A stretch of 64,000 nucleotides of DNA from Clostridium sp. (GTDB lineage Bacteria; Bacillota; Clostridia; Lachnospirales; Lachnospiraceae). The notes under the pieces were generated by a model. The model was not told where the DNA came from and did no database searches. It was given only the letters and a program-made list of their open reading frames with translations. Shown here in pieces: positions 1 to 8,120 of the stretch (position 1 is the first letter of the stretch; each line of letters starts with the position of its first letter). The stretch covers positions 1 through 64,000 of the forward strand of contig JAGZZT010000013.1 in the NCBI GenBank assembly GCA_018377235.1. The letters run 5' to 3'. The position numbers and the translations under genes were made by a program.

Positions 1-69
1 AGTTACATACATTTCCCTACTTTTTTCTACTTTTAACAACATCTTAAATCCTTAATTTTACTGGATTTC

Positions 70-1080
70 CTAGAATTTCCCAGCCTTCGCCGCTTCCTCG
101 ATGGCAACTGCAACTGCAACCGTCATACCAACCATCGGGTTATTTCCTGCGCCGATAAGACCCATCATCTCTACGTGAGCCGGTACGGAAGAAGAACCTG
201 CAAACTGTGCGTCAGAGTGCATACGTCCTAATGTATCTGTCATACCATAGGAAGCAGGACCTGCTGCCATGTTGTCCGGGTGAAGGGTACGTCCTGTACC
301 GCCGCCGGATGCTACGGAGAAGTACTTCTTGCCTGCCTCAACTCGCTCCTTCTTATAAGTACCCGCTACTGGATGCTGGAAACGTGTCGGGTTTGTGGAG
401 TTTCCTGTAATGGAAACGTCTACATTCTCCTTCCACATGATAGCAACTCCCTCGCGGACATCGTTCGCGCCATAGCAGTTTACCTTCGCACGAGGGCCAT
501 CAGAATATGCTTTTCTGAATACTTCTTTTAACTCGCCTGTATAGTAGTCATACTGTGTCTCAACATAAGTAAAACCGTTAATTCTGGCAATGATCTGAGC
601 GGCATCCTTTCCTAATCCGTTTAAGATAACGCGAAGCGGTTTCTGACGAACCTTGTTTGCCTTCTCAGCAATACCAATAGCGCCCTCTGCTGCTGCGAAG
701 GACTCATGTCCTGCTAAGAAACAGAAGCAGTCTGTGTCCTCTTCCAGAAGCATCTTTCCCAGATTTCCATGACCTAAGCCTACTTTTCTCTGATCAGCTA
801 CAGATCCTGGGATACAGAAAGCCTGAAGGCCCTCTCCAATTGCTGCTGCTGCATCGGATGCCTTGCGGCAGCCTTTCTTGATAGCGATAGCCGCGCCTGT
901 GATATATGCCCAGCATGCGTTTTCAAAGCAGATCGGCTGAATTCCCTTTACCTGATTGTAAACGTCCAGTCCGGCGTCCTTTGTAATTTTCTCAGCTTCT
1001 TCGATAGAAGCAATTCCATAACTGTTTAATACGGAATTGATTTTATCAATTCTTCTCTCATATGATTCAAATAATGCCAT
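70..1080 (-). CDS. GGGtGRT family protein
   Basis: This is a 336-residue protein of the GGGtGRT family, named for a glycine-rich motif seen here as GGGTGRT at about residues 259-265. The motif is followed by a conserved small-residue C-terminal region (GLIGAGNNPMVGM). The biochemical role is not known to me. The start is the ATG of MALFESYERR because AGGAGG sits 10 bases upstream; an earlier in-frame ATG lacks a better site. It lies 72 bp downstream of a NifU-like scaffold gene on the same strand, so the two probably form one transcript. That pairing suggests a role tied to Fe-S clusters or a metal cofactor, which is inference. No membrane segment or signal peptide is visible. Confidence 0.85.
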   Translation of the reverse strand: MALFESYERRIDKINSVLNSYGIASIEEAEKITKDAGLDVYNQVKGIQPICFENACWAYITGAAIAIKKGCRKASDAAAAIGEGLQAFCIPGSVADQRKVGLGHGNLGKMLLEEDTDCFCFLAGHESFAAAEGAIGIAEKANKVRQKPLRVILNGLGKDAAQIIARINGFTYVETQYDYYTGELKEVFRKAYSDGPRAKVNCYGANDVREGVAIMWKENVDVSITGNSTNPTRFQHPVAGTYKKERVEAGKKYFSVASGGGTGRTLHPDNMAAGPASYGMTDTLGRMHSDAQFAGSSSVPAHVEMMGLIGAGNNPMVGMTVAVAVAIEEAAKAGKF

Positions 1081-1152
1081 GAGTGGTTTTCCTCCTTGAT
1101 ATGTAATTAACAATCTCTCTGCAATTTCACGGTTCTAACTAGAGCGGACCAA

Positions 1153-1845
1153 TTACTCTTCTCTTGGATCGATGATCTTTACAGCGTCTGCCACACGGCC
1201 ATACTGTCCTTTCGCCTTCTCGTAAGCAGTTGTCGGATCATCGCCTTTCTTAATGAAGTCAGTCATCTTTCCAAGGTTTACGTACTGGTATCCGATAATC
1301 TGATCCTCTGCGTCCAGAGCGATTCCTGTTACATATCCCTCTGCCATCTCAAGATAGCGGGGGCCCTTCTTTAATGTACCGTACATGGTTCCAACCTGAG
1401 AGCGGAGTCCTTTTCCCAGATCCTCAAGTCCTGCTCCAATCGGAAGACCATCCTCAGAAAACGCACTCTGTGTTCTTCCGTAAACGATCTGTAAGAACAG
1501 TTCCCTCATGGCTGTGTTGATTGCATCACATACAAGGTCTGTGTTCAGTGCCTCAAGGATCGTTCTTCCTGGAAGAACCTCAGCTGCCATAGCTGCAGAG
1601 TGTGTCATACCGGAGCAGCCAAGCGTCTCTACCAGAGCCTCCTGGATTACACCGTCCTTTACGTTCAGAGTCAGCTTGCAGGCTCCCTGCTGAGGAGCGC
1701 ACCAGCCCACACCATGTGTTAAACCAGAAATATCCTTAATTTCTTTAGCCTGAACCCACTTTGCCTCCTCCGGAATCGGAGCTGCGCCATGACAGACACC
1801 CTGTGCAACTGTACACATCTTTTCTACTTCATGTGAATAAATCAT
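1153..1845 (-). CDS. NifU-like iron-sulfur cluster assembly scaffold protein
   Basis: This 230-residue protein resembles the IscU/NifU-N scaffold superfamily in a longer form that accompanies GGGtGRT genes in Clostridia. Visible features are cysteines at about residues 11, 18, 49, 56 and 77, and a GCSGMTHSAAMAAE stretch that resembles the scaffold region contacting the nascent cluster. The chosen start, MIYSHEVEKM, is preceded by AAAGGAG. A longer reading frame adds 31 residues that look like translated promoter. It is first in a two-gene operon with the GGGtGRT gene, behind a good sigma-A promoter. The scaffold role comes from family resemblance; its client protein is unknown. No cysteine desulfurase is nearby. 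Confidence 0.8.
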   Translation of the reverse strand: MIYSHEVEKMCTVAQGVCHGAAPIPEEAKWVQAKEIKDISGLTHGVGWCAPQQGACKLTLNVKDGVIQEALVETLGCSGMTHSAAMAAEVLPGRTILEALNTDLVCDAINTAMRELFLQIVYGRTQSAFSEDGLPIGAGLEDLGKGLRSQVGTMYGTLKKGPRYLEMAEGYVTGIALDAEDQIIGYQYVNLGKMTDFIKKGDDPTTAYEKAKGQYGRVADAVKIIDPREE

Positions 1846-1909
1846 TGTATGACTCCTTTCAAACAAGTGTTTTAGTACATTGTTAATTTTATCACACCGT
1901 ACTAATCGT

Positions 1910-1938
1910 ATTATCGCATGGATAAGCCAATTAGTCAA
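1910..1938 (-). promoter_or_regulatory. Sigma-A promoter of the NifU-like/GGGtGRT operon
   Basis: On the minus strand TTGACT (1933-1938) and GATAAT (1910-1915) are separated by exactly 17 bases. An inverted repeat, TTAGTAC (1872-1878) and GTACTAA (1899-1905), lies just downstream in the leader and could be an operator or an RNA stem. Confidence 0.6.
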
Positions 1939-1967
1939 TCAGAAGGCCGCAAAAAACTCACTAAAAT

Positions 1968-3344
1968 TTATCCCTGACGCTGGCTCTCATTCCCGCTTCC
2001 GGCCGGAATCATTTTTTTGAATACAGCGCAGCAGACAATGAAAAATGTAATACCCTTTAAAATACTTGACACTGTCAGCGCCCACCAGATTCCATCCAGA
2101 CCCAAAGCCGTAGAGCCAAGCGCCATAGCCAGCGGAATTCTGGCAGATGTGAGAAGAATGCTGATAATGGAGCTGTACAGCGTTTTTCCCATGCCCGCTA
2201 ACGCTCCCACGGTCATCAGTTCCACGCACATGAAAATCTGGCCGATTCCCATGATTCTCAGATAGTCTGCACCGTAGGGCAGCACATCTGCCTCATGGAT
2301 AAACAGGCCGAAAATCGGCGTGCTGAAGGTCAGCATAATCACAGTAATCAGAGCTCCCCAGGCAGTCATCATTCCTGCCGCTATAAAATATCCCTTTTTC
2401 ATTCTTCCATACTGCTTCGCTCCATAGTTCTGTCCTACAAATGCGTTAATTGCCATGCCAAAGCCCTCGGCTGTCATCCACGACAGAGATTCTATCTGAC
2501 CTCCAACTCTCTGAACCGCCACAGCTGTATCACCCCAGTCAGTAACAAATCTGGTGAGAATCATAGAAATACCACAGTAGAGAGACTCCTGTACTGCAGA
2601 AGGAAATCCGATTTTAATCATGCTGATAAAATAGGGAAGCGGCGTTTTCTCCCAGAAACGAATCTTGTCAAATAAAATGGTATCTTTCTTTACATGCCAC
2701 AGCATCACAGACGTCACCACTGCCTGAGAAGCCACGGTAGCCGCCGCTGCTCCCGCCACTCCCATTTTGGGGAAAAAGCCGATTCCAAAAATCAGCATGG
2801 GATCCAGCACAATGTTGCTGAGCATACCGATGCAGTTGGCCGCAAAGGGCACACGGCTGTTTCCGATAGCTGTAAACAAGTTTGTAAGCGTCTGATTCAG
2901 ATAGCTGAAAATAATCAGTCCGCCGGCAATCCGCAGATAAATTGCTGCATCCCCAATAATCTTTGGATCTCCCAGCCCAAAAAATCCGATGAGCTGGTGG
3001 GTAAACAGATTCATAATCAGTCCATAAAGCACAGCCAGAAAAACAGTCAGCTGAAGCGCCCCTTTTCCAAACTGGGCCGCCCTCTCTATTCTTCCCTCTC
3101 CCAGGGAATGAGCCACCTTCACCTGTCCTCCCATTTTAGCCAGCATTACTGGGCCATTAGAAAGCCAGGTGTACATACCCGCCGCTCCTACAGAAGCTAC
3201 AGCAGGCGCTCCCACACGGCCAATCCACGCCATATCAGTCAGGTTGTAAGCCATCTGCACCGCTGCAGTTCCCATGATAGGAAGGGCCAGCTCCGTCAAA
3301 GATGAAACGATATTTCCATGGAGTAAATCAACCTGTTTTTTCAT
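1968..3344 (-). CDS. MATE family efflux transporter
   Basis: This 458-residue integral membrane protein has about 12 hydrophobic segments and the N-terminal pattern typical of MATE exporters (TELALPIMGTAAVQMAYNLTD, then WIGRVG). Such proteins export cationic compounds using H+ or Na+ gradients; the substrate here cannot be read from sequence. The start MKKQVDLLHG is chosen because a purine-rich GGAGAGAGGAGAG site precedes it. An in-frame ATG 36 codons upstream would run back through leader sequence. It stands between the nfnAB operon and the NifU-like gene on the same strand, with a hairpin separating it from nfnB. Confidence 0.85.
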   Translation of the reverse strand: MKKQVDLLHGNIVSSLTELALPIMGTAAVQMAYNLTDMAWIGRVGAPAVASVGAAGMYTWLSNGPVMLAKMGGQVKVAHSLGEGRIERAAQFGKGALQLTVFLAVLYGLIMNLFTHQLIGFFGLGDPKIIGDAAIYLRIAGGLIIFSYLNQTLTNLFTAIGNSRVPFAANCIGMLSNIVLDPMLIFGIGFFPKMGVAGAAAATVASQAVVTSVMLWHVKKDTILFDKIRFWEKTPLPYFISMIKIGFPSAVQESLYCGISMILTRFVTDWGDTAVAVQRVGGQIESLSWMTAEGFGMAINAFVGQNYGAKQYGRMKKGYFIAAGMMTAWGALITVIMLTFSTPIFGLFIHEADVLPYGADYLRIMGIGQIFMCVELMTVGALAGMGKTLYSSIISILLTSARIPLAMALGSTALGLDGIWWALTVSSILKGITFFIVCCAVFKKMIPAGSGNESQRQG

Positions 3345-3429
3345 CCCGTTTTCTCTCCTCTCTCCTTTTTGTATTTCTTTTTTCTTCTCCAAGTCTGACA
3401 GGAGAACCATATCTTCACAAAACCAAAGC

Positions 3430-3457
3430 GGGGCATGATACTTGTCTATCATGCCCC
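3430..3457 (-). terminator. Hairpin between nfnB and the MATE gene
   Basis: GGGGCATGATA (3430-3440) pairs perfectly with TATCATGCCCC (3447-3457) around a 6-base loop. On the minus strand the stem is followed by a moderately U-rich stretch, so it probably terminates nfnAB transcripts with some read-through. Confidence 0.6.
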
Positions 3458-3519
3458 TTTACTCAGACCAAGCGCTCTGCCTCAGCCTTCTTTTTATTTA
3501 TTATTTTAAGTTTTTACAC

Positions 3520-4926
3520 TTACTCAGCCTTCTGTCCGGACAGGAACTCATGGATTCCCTTTGCTCCGGCACGGCCTGCCTCCATAGCGAGGATAACGGT
3601 TGCCGCTCCCGTTACAGCGTCTCCGCCGGCATAGACGCCTTCCTTAGTTGTCTTTCCATTAGCCTCATCTGCTACGATACATTTCCACTTATTTACCTCA
3701 AGACCTTTGGTCGTGTTGGAAATCAGCGGGTTCGGAGAAGTTCCCAGAGCCATGATAACTGTGTCTACGTCTAAGGTGTAGTCAGAACCTGCGATCTCTA
3801 CTGGACGTCTTCTTCCAGACTCGTCTGGCTCGCCAAGTTCCATCTTGCGGCATACAATGCCCTTTACCCAGCCCTGCTCGTCTGCCAGGATCTCTACCGG
3901 ATTTGTGAGAAGGTGGAACTGGATTCCCTCCTCCTTTGCGTGGTGAACCTCCTCCACACGGGCTGGAAGCTCTGCCTCACTTCTTCTGTATACGATGTAA
4001 ACCTCTGCTCCCAGACGAAGTGCTGTTCTGGCAGCATCCATAGCTACGTTTCCGCCGCCGACTACTGCTACCTTATGTCCTGCTGCGATCGGTGTGTCAT
4101 AATCATCACGGAAGGCCTTCATCAGGTTGCTTCTTGTCAGGTACTCATTTGCAGAGAATACGCCGTTAGAGTTCTCCCCTGGAATTCCCATGAACTTGGG
4201 AAGTCCTGCTCCAGAACCGATAAACACAGCGTCAAAGCCCTCTTTTTCCATCAGCTCATCAATTGTAACAGATTTTCCGATTACTACGTTTGTCTCAATC
4301 TCTACGCCCAGCTTCTTTACATTGTCAATCTCTGGCTGAACTACTCCGCTCTTTGGAAGACGGAACTCCGGAATACCGTAAGTAAGAACGCCGCCTGCCT
4401 CATGAAGCGCCTCAAAAATCTTTACCTCATAGCCAAGCTTAGCCAGATCGCCTGCGCAGGTAAGTCCTGCAGGGCCGGAACCAATAACGGCAACTTTCTT
4501 GCCATTCTTCTCCTCAGCTGCCTTCGGAACAAAGCCGTGCTCTCTTGCCCAGTCAGCAACAAAACGCTCCAGCTTTCCGATGGAAACAGGCTCGCCCTTG
4601 ATTCCTCTGATACATTTTCCCTCACACTGGCTCTCCTGCGGACAGACACGGCCGCAGACAGCCGGAAGTGCGGAAGACTTGGCAATGATCTCTGCCGCCT
4701 TCTCAATATTTCCTTCTTTTACTTCCTGAACAAAAGCCGGAATATCGATGGATACTGGACATCCCTTTACACACTGTGCATTCTTGCAGTTTAAGCAGCG
4801 AACTGCCTCTGCCATTGCCTCGTCCATATCATAGCCTAAGCATACCTCTTTAAAGTTTGTGGCACGCTCCTTCGGATCCTGCTCTCTTACAGGAACTCTC
4901 TTCATCATATCTCTATTTGCTTCCAT
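3520..4926 (-). CDS. nfnB: NADPH-dependent oxidoreductase, NfnB / GltA-like subunit
   Basis: This 468-residue flavoprotein belongs to the glutamate synthase small-chain family (often called gltA). The N-terminus carries two cysteine sets for [4Fe-4S] clusters, CLNCKNAQC-KGCP and CGRVCPQESQCEGKC. It is followed by an FAD Rossmann motif (VIGSGPAGLTCAG) and a second NAD(P) motif (VVGGGNVAMDAAR). It begins inside the stop codon of the adjacent NfnA-like gene (TAATG), so translation is coupled. That pairing, gene order and size match NfnAB of Clostridium kluyveri, which bifurcates electrons between NADH, ferredoxin and NADP+. No glutamate synthase large subunit is present, which favours Nfn over GltD. 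Confidence 0.85.
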   Translation of the reverse strand: MEANRDMMKRVPVREQDPKERATNFKEVCLGYDMDEAMAEAVRCLNCKNAQCVKGCPVSIDIPAFVQEVKEGNIEKAAEIIAKSSALPAVCGRVCPQESQCEGKCIRGIKGEPVSIGKLERFVADWAREHGFVPKAAEEKNGKKVAVIGSGPAGLTCAGDLAKLGYEVKIFEALHEAGGVLTYGIPEFRLPKSGVVQPEIDNVKKLGVEIETNVVIGKSVTIDELMEKEGFDAVFIGSGAGLPKFMGIPGENSNGVFSANEYLTRSNLMKAFRDDYDTPIAAGHKVAVVGGGNVAMDAARTALRLGAEVYIVYRRSEAELPARVEEVHHAKEEGIQFHLLTNPVEILADEQGWVKGIVCRKMELGEPDESGRRRPVEIAGSDYTLDVDTVIMALGTSPNPLISNTTKGLEVNKWKCIVADEANGKTTKEGVYAGGDAVTGAATVILAMEAGRAGAKGIHEFLSGQKAE

Positions 4927-5816
4927 TAGTCATTACCTCCGCAGTGTCCGCATCCGCCGTGATGGGTATCTCCTTCTCTCAGTTTTAATAAAGCTCTGCC
5001 CTCTTCTGTCTTATACATCTGCTGGCGCTTCATAGCCTCATCGAAGTTTACCTCATGGCCGTCAAATTCCGGTCCGTCTACGCAGGCAAATTTTACCTTG
5101 CCGCCTACAGTTACACGGCATGCGCCGCACATTCCTGTTCCGTCTACCATGATTGGGTTCAGGCTGACAATTGTAGGAATACCTAATTCCTTTGTAAGCA
5201 GGCAGACGAATTTCATCATAATCATTGGTCCAATGGCAACGCAGACATCGTATTTCTTACCCTGGTTCTGAACCAGATCTTTGATTACCTCTGTTACCAT
5301 GCCTTTTCTCTCATAAGAACCGTCATCTGTAGTAATGTAGAGGTTTCCGGCAACTGCCTTCATCTCCTTCTCCAGAATGATCAGGTCTTTTGTCTTGGAA
5401 CCAACAATAACGTCTACATCAATTCCATGCTCATGCATCCACTTTACCTGCGGATATACTGGTGCTGCACCTACGCCGCCGGCTACAAACAGATACTTTT
5501 TATTCTTTAATTCAGCAACATCTTCCTTTACAAAATCGGAAGCGTTTCCAAGAGGTCCTACTACATCGCGGAATGCGTCTCCGGCCTTTAACTCAGCCAT
5601 CTTCTCTGTAGAAGCTCCTACTGTCTGGAATACGATAGTAATCGTTCCCTCTTCTCTGTTAAAATCACAGATCGTAAGCGGGATTCTCTCCCCCTCCTCA
5701 TCCATCTTTACAATTACAAATTCACCTGGTTCGCAGGCGCAGGCAACCCTGGGAGCTTTTACATCCATCAGGTAAATTTTGTCTGCCAGCTTTTCTGCTT
5801 TTAAAATCTGGTACAT
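4926..5816 (-). CDS. nfnA: NfnA-like FAD/[2Fe-2S] subunit (sulfide/dihydroorotate dehydrogenase-like)
   Basis: This 296-residue protein is a ferredoxin-NADP reductase-like FAD/NAD-binding subunit. The FAD region has the pattern RIPLTICDF, and the NAD region has VAGGVGAAPVYPQ. Near the C-terminus D225, C230, C233 and C245 match the unusual one-Asp, three-Cys [2Fe-2S] site described for NfnA. With the overlapping nfnB it should form the NADH-dependent reduced ferredoxin:NADP+ oxidoreductase in the cytoplasm. The extreme C-terminus (HHGGCGHCGGND) adds two cysteines and two histidines with no obvious role in the core fold. An AGGAGG site lies upstream of the ATG. Confidence 0.85.
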   Translation of the reverse strand: MYQILKAEKLADKIYLMDVKAPRVACACEPGEFVIVKMDEEGERIPLTICDFNREEGTITIVFQTVGASTEKMAELKAGDAFRDVVGPLGNASDFVKEDVAELKNKKYLFVAGGVGAAPVYPQVKWMHEHGIDVDVIVGSKTKDLIILEKEMKAVAGNLYITTDDGSYERKGMVTEVIKDLVQNQGKKYDVCVAIGPMIMMKFVCLLTKELGIPTIVSLNPIMVDGTGMCGACRVTVGGKVKFACVDGPEFDGHEVNFDEAMKRQQMYKTEEGRALLKLREGDTHHGGCGHCGGND

Positions 5817-5867
5817 GTCTTTTTCCCTCTCCTCCTGTTCTTTCAGCGATAAATTTCACCTGTCCCT

Positions 5868-5896
5868 ATTCTATCATTCCTTTTCACTTCTGACAA
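5868..5896 (-). promoter_or_regulatory. Sigma-A promoter of nfnAB
   Basis: TTGTCA (5891-5896) and TAGAAT (5868-5873) are spaced 17 bases apart on the minus strand. Each differs from consensus at one position. The predicted start is about 45 bases upstream of nfnA. Confidence 0.65.
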
Positions 5897-6148
5897 GCAA
5901 AACAAGAGGAAAATTTACGTTAAAAAGCGTATGAATTCAGATTCTTTTGTCTGATTTTTTTATTATTTAAACATTTCTTCACTTAACCCAGATACATCTC
6001 CGTAATTTGTAATACATCTTCTGTTTTTTCTATATTTTTTTTGTTACGAAAGTATTTTTAATCATATTTTCCGACTTTTTATTCAGTAAAATTTTACCAG
6101 TAATTTTTTCTGTTTTTTACTCTTTTTTTTTGGATTTTCACCGTTTTT
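5897..6148. other. AT-rich intergenic stretch with no feature recognised
   Basis: This stretch between the nfnA promoter and the end of folA is strongly AT-rich with several long T tracts. I see no convincing gene, RNA or terminator; a short TCAGA/TCTGA hairpin near 5937-5954 is too weak to call. Confidence 0.5.
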
Positions 6149-6634
6149 TTAAGGCTTCACATACCTGCGGAACTCATAACACAGATCAAAATAGGTCTGT
6201 TCATCGCTGCAGTCCGTCACTGTCCATCCTTCCTTCTCCAGATCGACCATGTAGGTATCTGCATTATATTCATAGTCAATGAACGTAATATGAGCTTCTG
6301 AACAAAAGGGCAGAAACTGCTGGTAAATCGTCTGTCCCCCAATAATAAAAATATCCTTGTCCTGGTATTTAGAAAGCTCTGCAAGAGCTTCCTCCATACT
6401 GTGAACTACTGCAGCCCCCTTTACATCAAAGGACGGATCTCTTGTCAGCACAATGTTGGTCCTGCTCTCTAACGGACGTCCCCCTGGAAGCGCTTCCAGA
6501 GTCTTTCTTCCCATCACCACTACTTTTCCTATGGTCTCCTGGCGAAATAGTTTTTGATCTGCCGGAATGACTGCCAGCATCTGTCCATTCTTTCCAATTG
6601 CCCAATGTTTATCTACTGCTGCTATTAACTGCAT
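6149..6634 (-). CDS. folA: Dihydrofolate reductase
   Basis: This 161-residue protein is a standard-length DHFR that reduces dihydrofolate with NADPH in tetrahydrofolate supply. It shows the family pattern in order: MQLIAAVDKHWAIGKNG at the N-terminus, VVMGRKTLEALPG for NADPH binding, and DIFIIGGQTIYQQF near residue 100. The ATG overlaps the end of the upstream metallo-hydrolase gene by 10 bases, so the two are co-transcribed and probably translationally coupled. No thymidylate synthase thyA gene sits beside it. A ThyX-like gene lies 1.5 kb away on the other strand. Confidence 0.93.
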   Translation of the reverse strand: MQLIAAVDKHWAIGKNGQMLAVIPADQKLFRQETIGKVVVMGRKTLEALPGGRPLESRTNIVLTRDPSFDVKGAAVVHSMEEALAELSKYQDKDIFIIGGQTIYQQFLPFCSEAHITFIDYEYNADTYMVDLEKEGWTVTDCSDEQTYFDLCYEFRRYVKP

Positions 6635-7557
6635 GTTTCATTCTCCCTCCTGCCCTCTCTGATTCTCTCTGGATACTGGCGTCTTAAAGTTTTCATCATG
6701 CTGGCTGCATTAATATAGAAAGCCTCATCTGGCTGATCTTTTTTGTCTACTTTAGCGTGAAACGTCTGCTCCATTCTTTTCAGCGCTTCTTCATCGCTGC
6801 TGGTCTCATTCATAATCTGTATCATCTTCTCCCGGCTCTTTCTAGCAGTCTGAAGAAGGAATTCCCATATTACAGCCTTGTCCTCATCTTCCACCAGGCC
6901 GTAGTGATTTAAAATAATTTCCTTCACCGGAATTTCAGCAGATCGGCGGATAGAATCCTCCACTCCCTTGTAGTCTACCAGAAAACTGGGCATATACTCC
7001 TTGTCCCGGTTCATGACTCCCACTGTCTCGCTGCACAGCATTACCTCTCCATTTACCACATAGGACATGGAACACTTTGTGTGGCCGACTGTAGCAAAGG
7101 CGTATACTCTGTCTCCAGCAATTTTTGCAGTTTCTCCGTCCGCCAGCCCGATATCCGCCTGAATATCCCTGTCGTCATAGCTGCTGTCCCATGGAAGGCC
7201 AGAAGCTTCGGCTGCCTCCCCGCTCAGACGCCGGATTGTATTCAGCGCTCCCGGCTTAACTAAAATCTCTTTTGCACGTTCTGATGCATACACTTTCACA
7301 TCTGGCCACTCTTTTCTCACCGCCGGAAGCCCTGCCACATGATCGTAATGGGAGTGGGATAAAAGCACTGCATGGAGAGGCTCTCCCTGAAGTTCCTGCC
7401 TAATCTTCTCTATCATGGCAGCGGCCCCGTAGGCCATTCCTGCCTCGAAGAGAATATTTGCATTTCCGCGAAGCAGAAATACCGCTCCCGTCCCAACTCC
7501 TGTCACATCTATCATTTTCACTGTTTTGTCCGCCTTTCCCAGTTCTATTTCTGGCAT
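6625..7557 (-). CDS. MBL-fold metallo-hydrolase
   Basis: This is about 310 residues of metallo-beta-lactamase fold. The metal-binding signature SHSHYDH is near residue 86, a later histidine is in TVGHTKCSM, and a third lies in NHYGL. Members hydrolyse thioesters, lactones or phosphodiesters; the substrate here is unknown. The start is uncertain. I chose MPEIELGKAD because family members begin this way, but its ribosome site is weak. In-frame ATGs reach back to 7713 and would add a highly charged Lys/Arg/Gln-rich stretch overlapping the upstream gene. It sits between a DUF6506-like gene and folA on one transcript. Confidence 0.75.
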   Translation of the reverse strand: MPEIELGKADKTVKMIDVTGVGTGAVFLLRGNANILFEAGMAYGAAAMIEKIRQELQGEPLHAVLLSHSHYDHVAGLPAVRKEWPDVKVYASERAKEILVKPGALNTIRRLSGEAAEASGLPWDSSYDDRDIQADIGLADGETAKIAGDRVYAFATVGHTKCSMSYVVNGEVMLCSETVGVMNRDKEYMPSFLVDYKGVEDSIRRSAEIPVKEIILNHYGLVEDEDKAVIWEFLLQTARKSREKMIQIMNETSSDEEALKRMEQTFHAKVDKKDQPDEAFYINAASMMKTLRRQYPERIREGRRENETCS

Positions 7558-7645
7558 TTTGTCTCTCTGCATTTTCTGTCGGTCTATTTTGCCGCCTGCT
7601 TTTACCATTCTGTTTTTGCTGATTTTCTTTACCGCCTGTTCTTGT

Positions 7646-7942
7646 CTATTCTGTCTTTTTGTTTGAAAAAACTGCCTCATAGACCTCATTCTGCTCTGGC
7701 AGATGAGTAACATAGCCTACTGGAATTTTATTTTCCGTAGCCTCAATAATTCTTCTTGCCCCGTCTGGTCCGAAAGCGCCGCATACTTCAATGCAGCTGA
7801 TGCCGTCCTCGTACAGCTTTCTGGCTGTTTCGCATGCTTCATCCAAAGTAGATACGCCGATAATCTGAGCTGAACTATTATGAACTGCTGCCCTGTCCTC
7901 ATCTACATTAAAGTTTCCTAAAATCAAAAATGCGAATTTCAT
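7646..7942 (-). CDS. DUF6506-like small protein
   Basis: This 98-residue soluble protein starts MKFAFLILGNF and contains a conserved-looking IEVCGAFGPDGARRIIEAT stretch. I recognise it as resembling the DUF6506 family; no function is known to me. The ATG is preceded by AGGAGG. It is the first gene of a minus-strand cluster with the MBL-fold hydrolase and folA. An extended -10 element (TGG-TATACT, 7999-8004) lies upstream. The alternating strand/helix pattern suggests a small alpha/beta fold. Co-transcription with an unknown hydrolase suggests a shared pathway, which is inference. Confidence 0.7.
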   Translation of the reverse strand: MKFAFLILGNFNVDEDRAAVHNSSAQIIGVSTLDEACETARKLYEDGISCIEVCGAFGPDGARRIIEATENKIPVGYVTHLPEQNEVYEAVFSNKKTE

Positions 7943-8047
7943 ATGTTTACCTCCTGCAGTCCTGCATTTTTTAAGTTTTTACAAATGGTTTATTTGTAAG
8001 TATACCATGAAAACAAAAAAGCTGCCATTGGAGAATCTATGGCAGGA

Positions 8048-8076
8048 TTGCATTTTCTCCCTGAGACAGGTATAAT
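8048..8076 (+). promoter_or_regulatory. Promoter of the ThyX-like gene
   Basis: TTGCAT (8048-8053) is followed after 17 bases by a perfect TATAAT (8071-8076), 44 bases upstream of the start codon. The -35 box is weak. Confidence 0.5.
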
Positions 8077-8120
8077 GGGGTTAGTTTTAAACTGAATCTA
8101 AAAGAAATGAGGCTGAACCG

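Noticed and set aside
2694..4794. Long plus-strand reading frames opposite the MATE and nfnB genes
   Set aside because: They are antisense shadows with Ser/Cys/His-rich composition, no ribosome sites and no family resemblance; the minus-strand genes explain the sequence.
3520..5816. Glutamate synthase operon
   Set aside because: No large GOGAT subunit is present, and the partner protein is NfnA-like, so NfnAB is the better reading.
5937..5954. Possible terminator TCAGA...TCTGA with T run
   Set aside because: The stem is only five base pairs and the T run is on the strand with no gene ending there.
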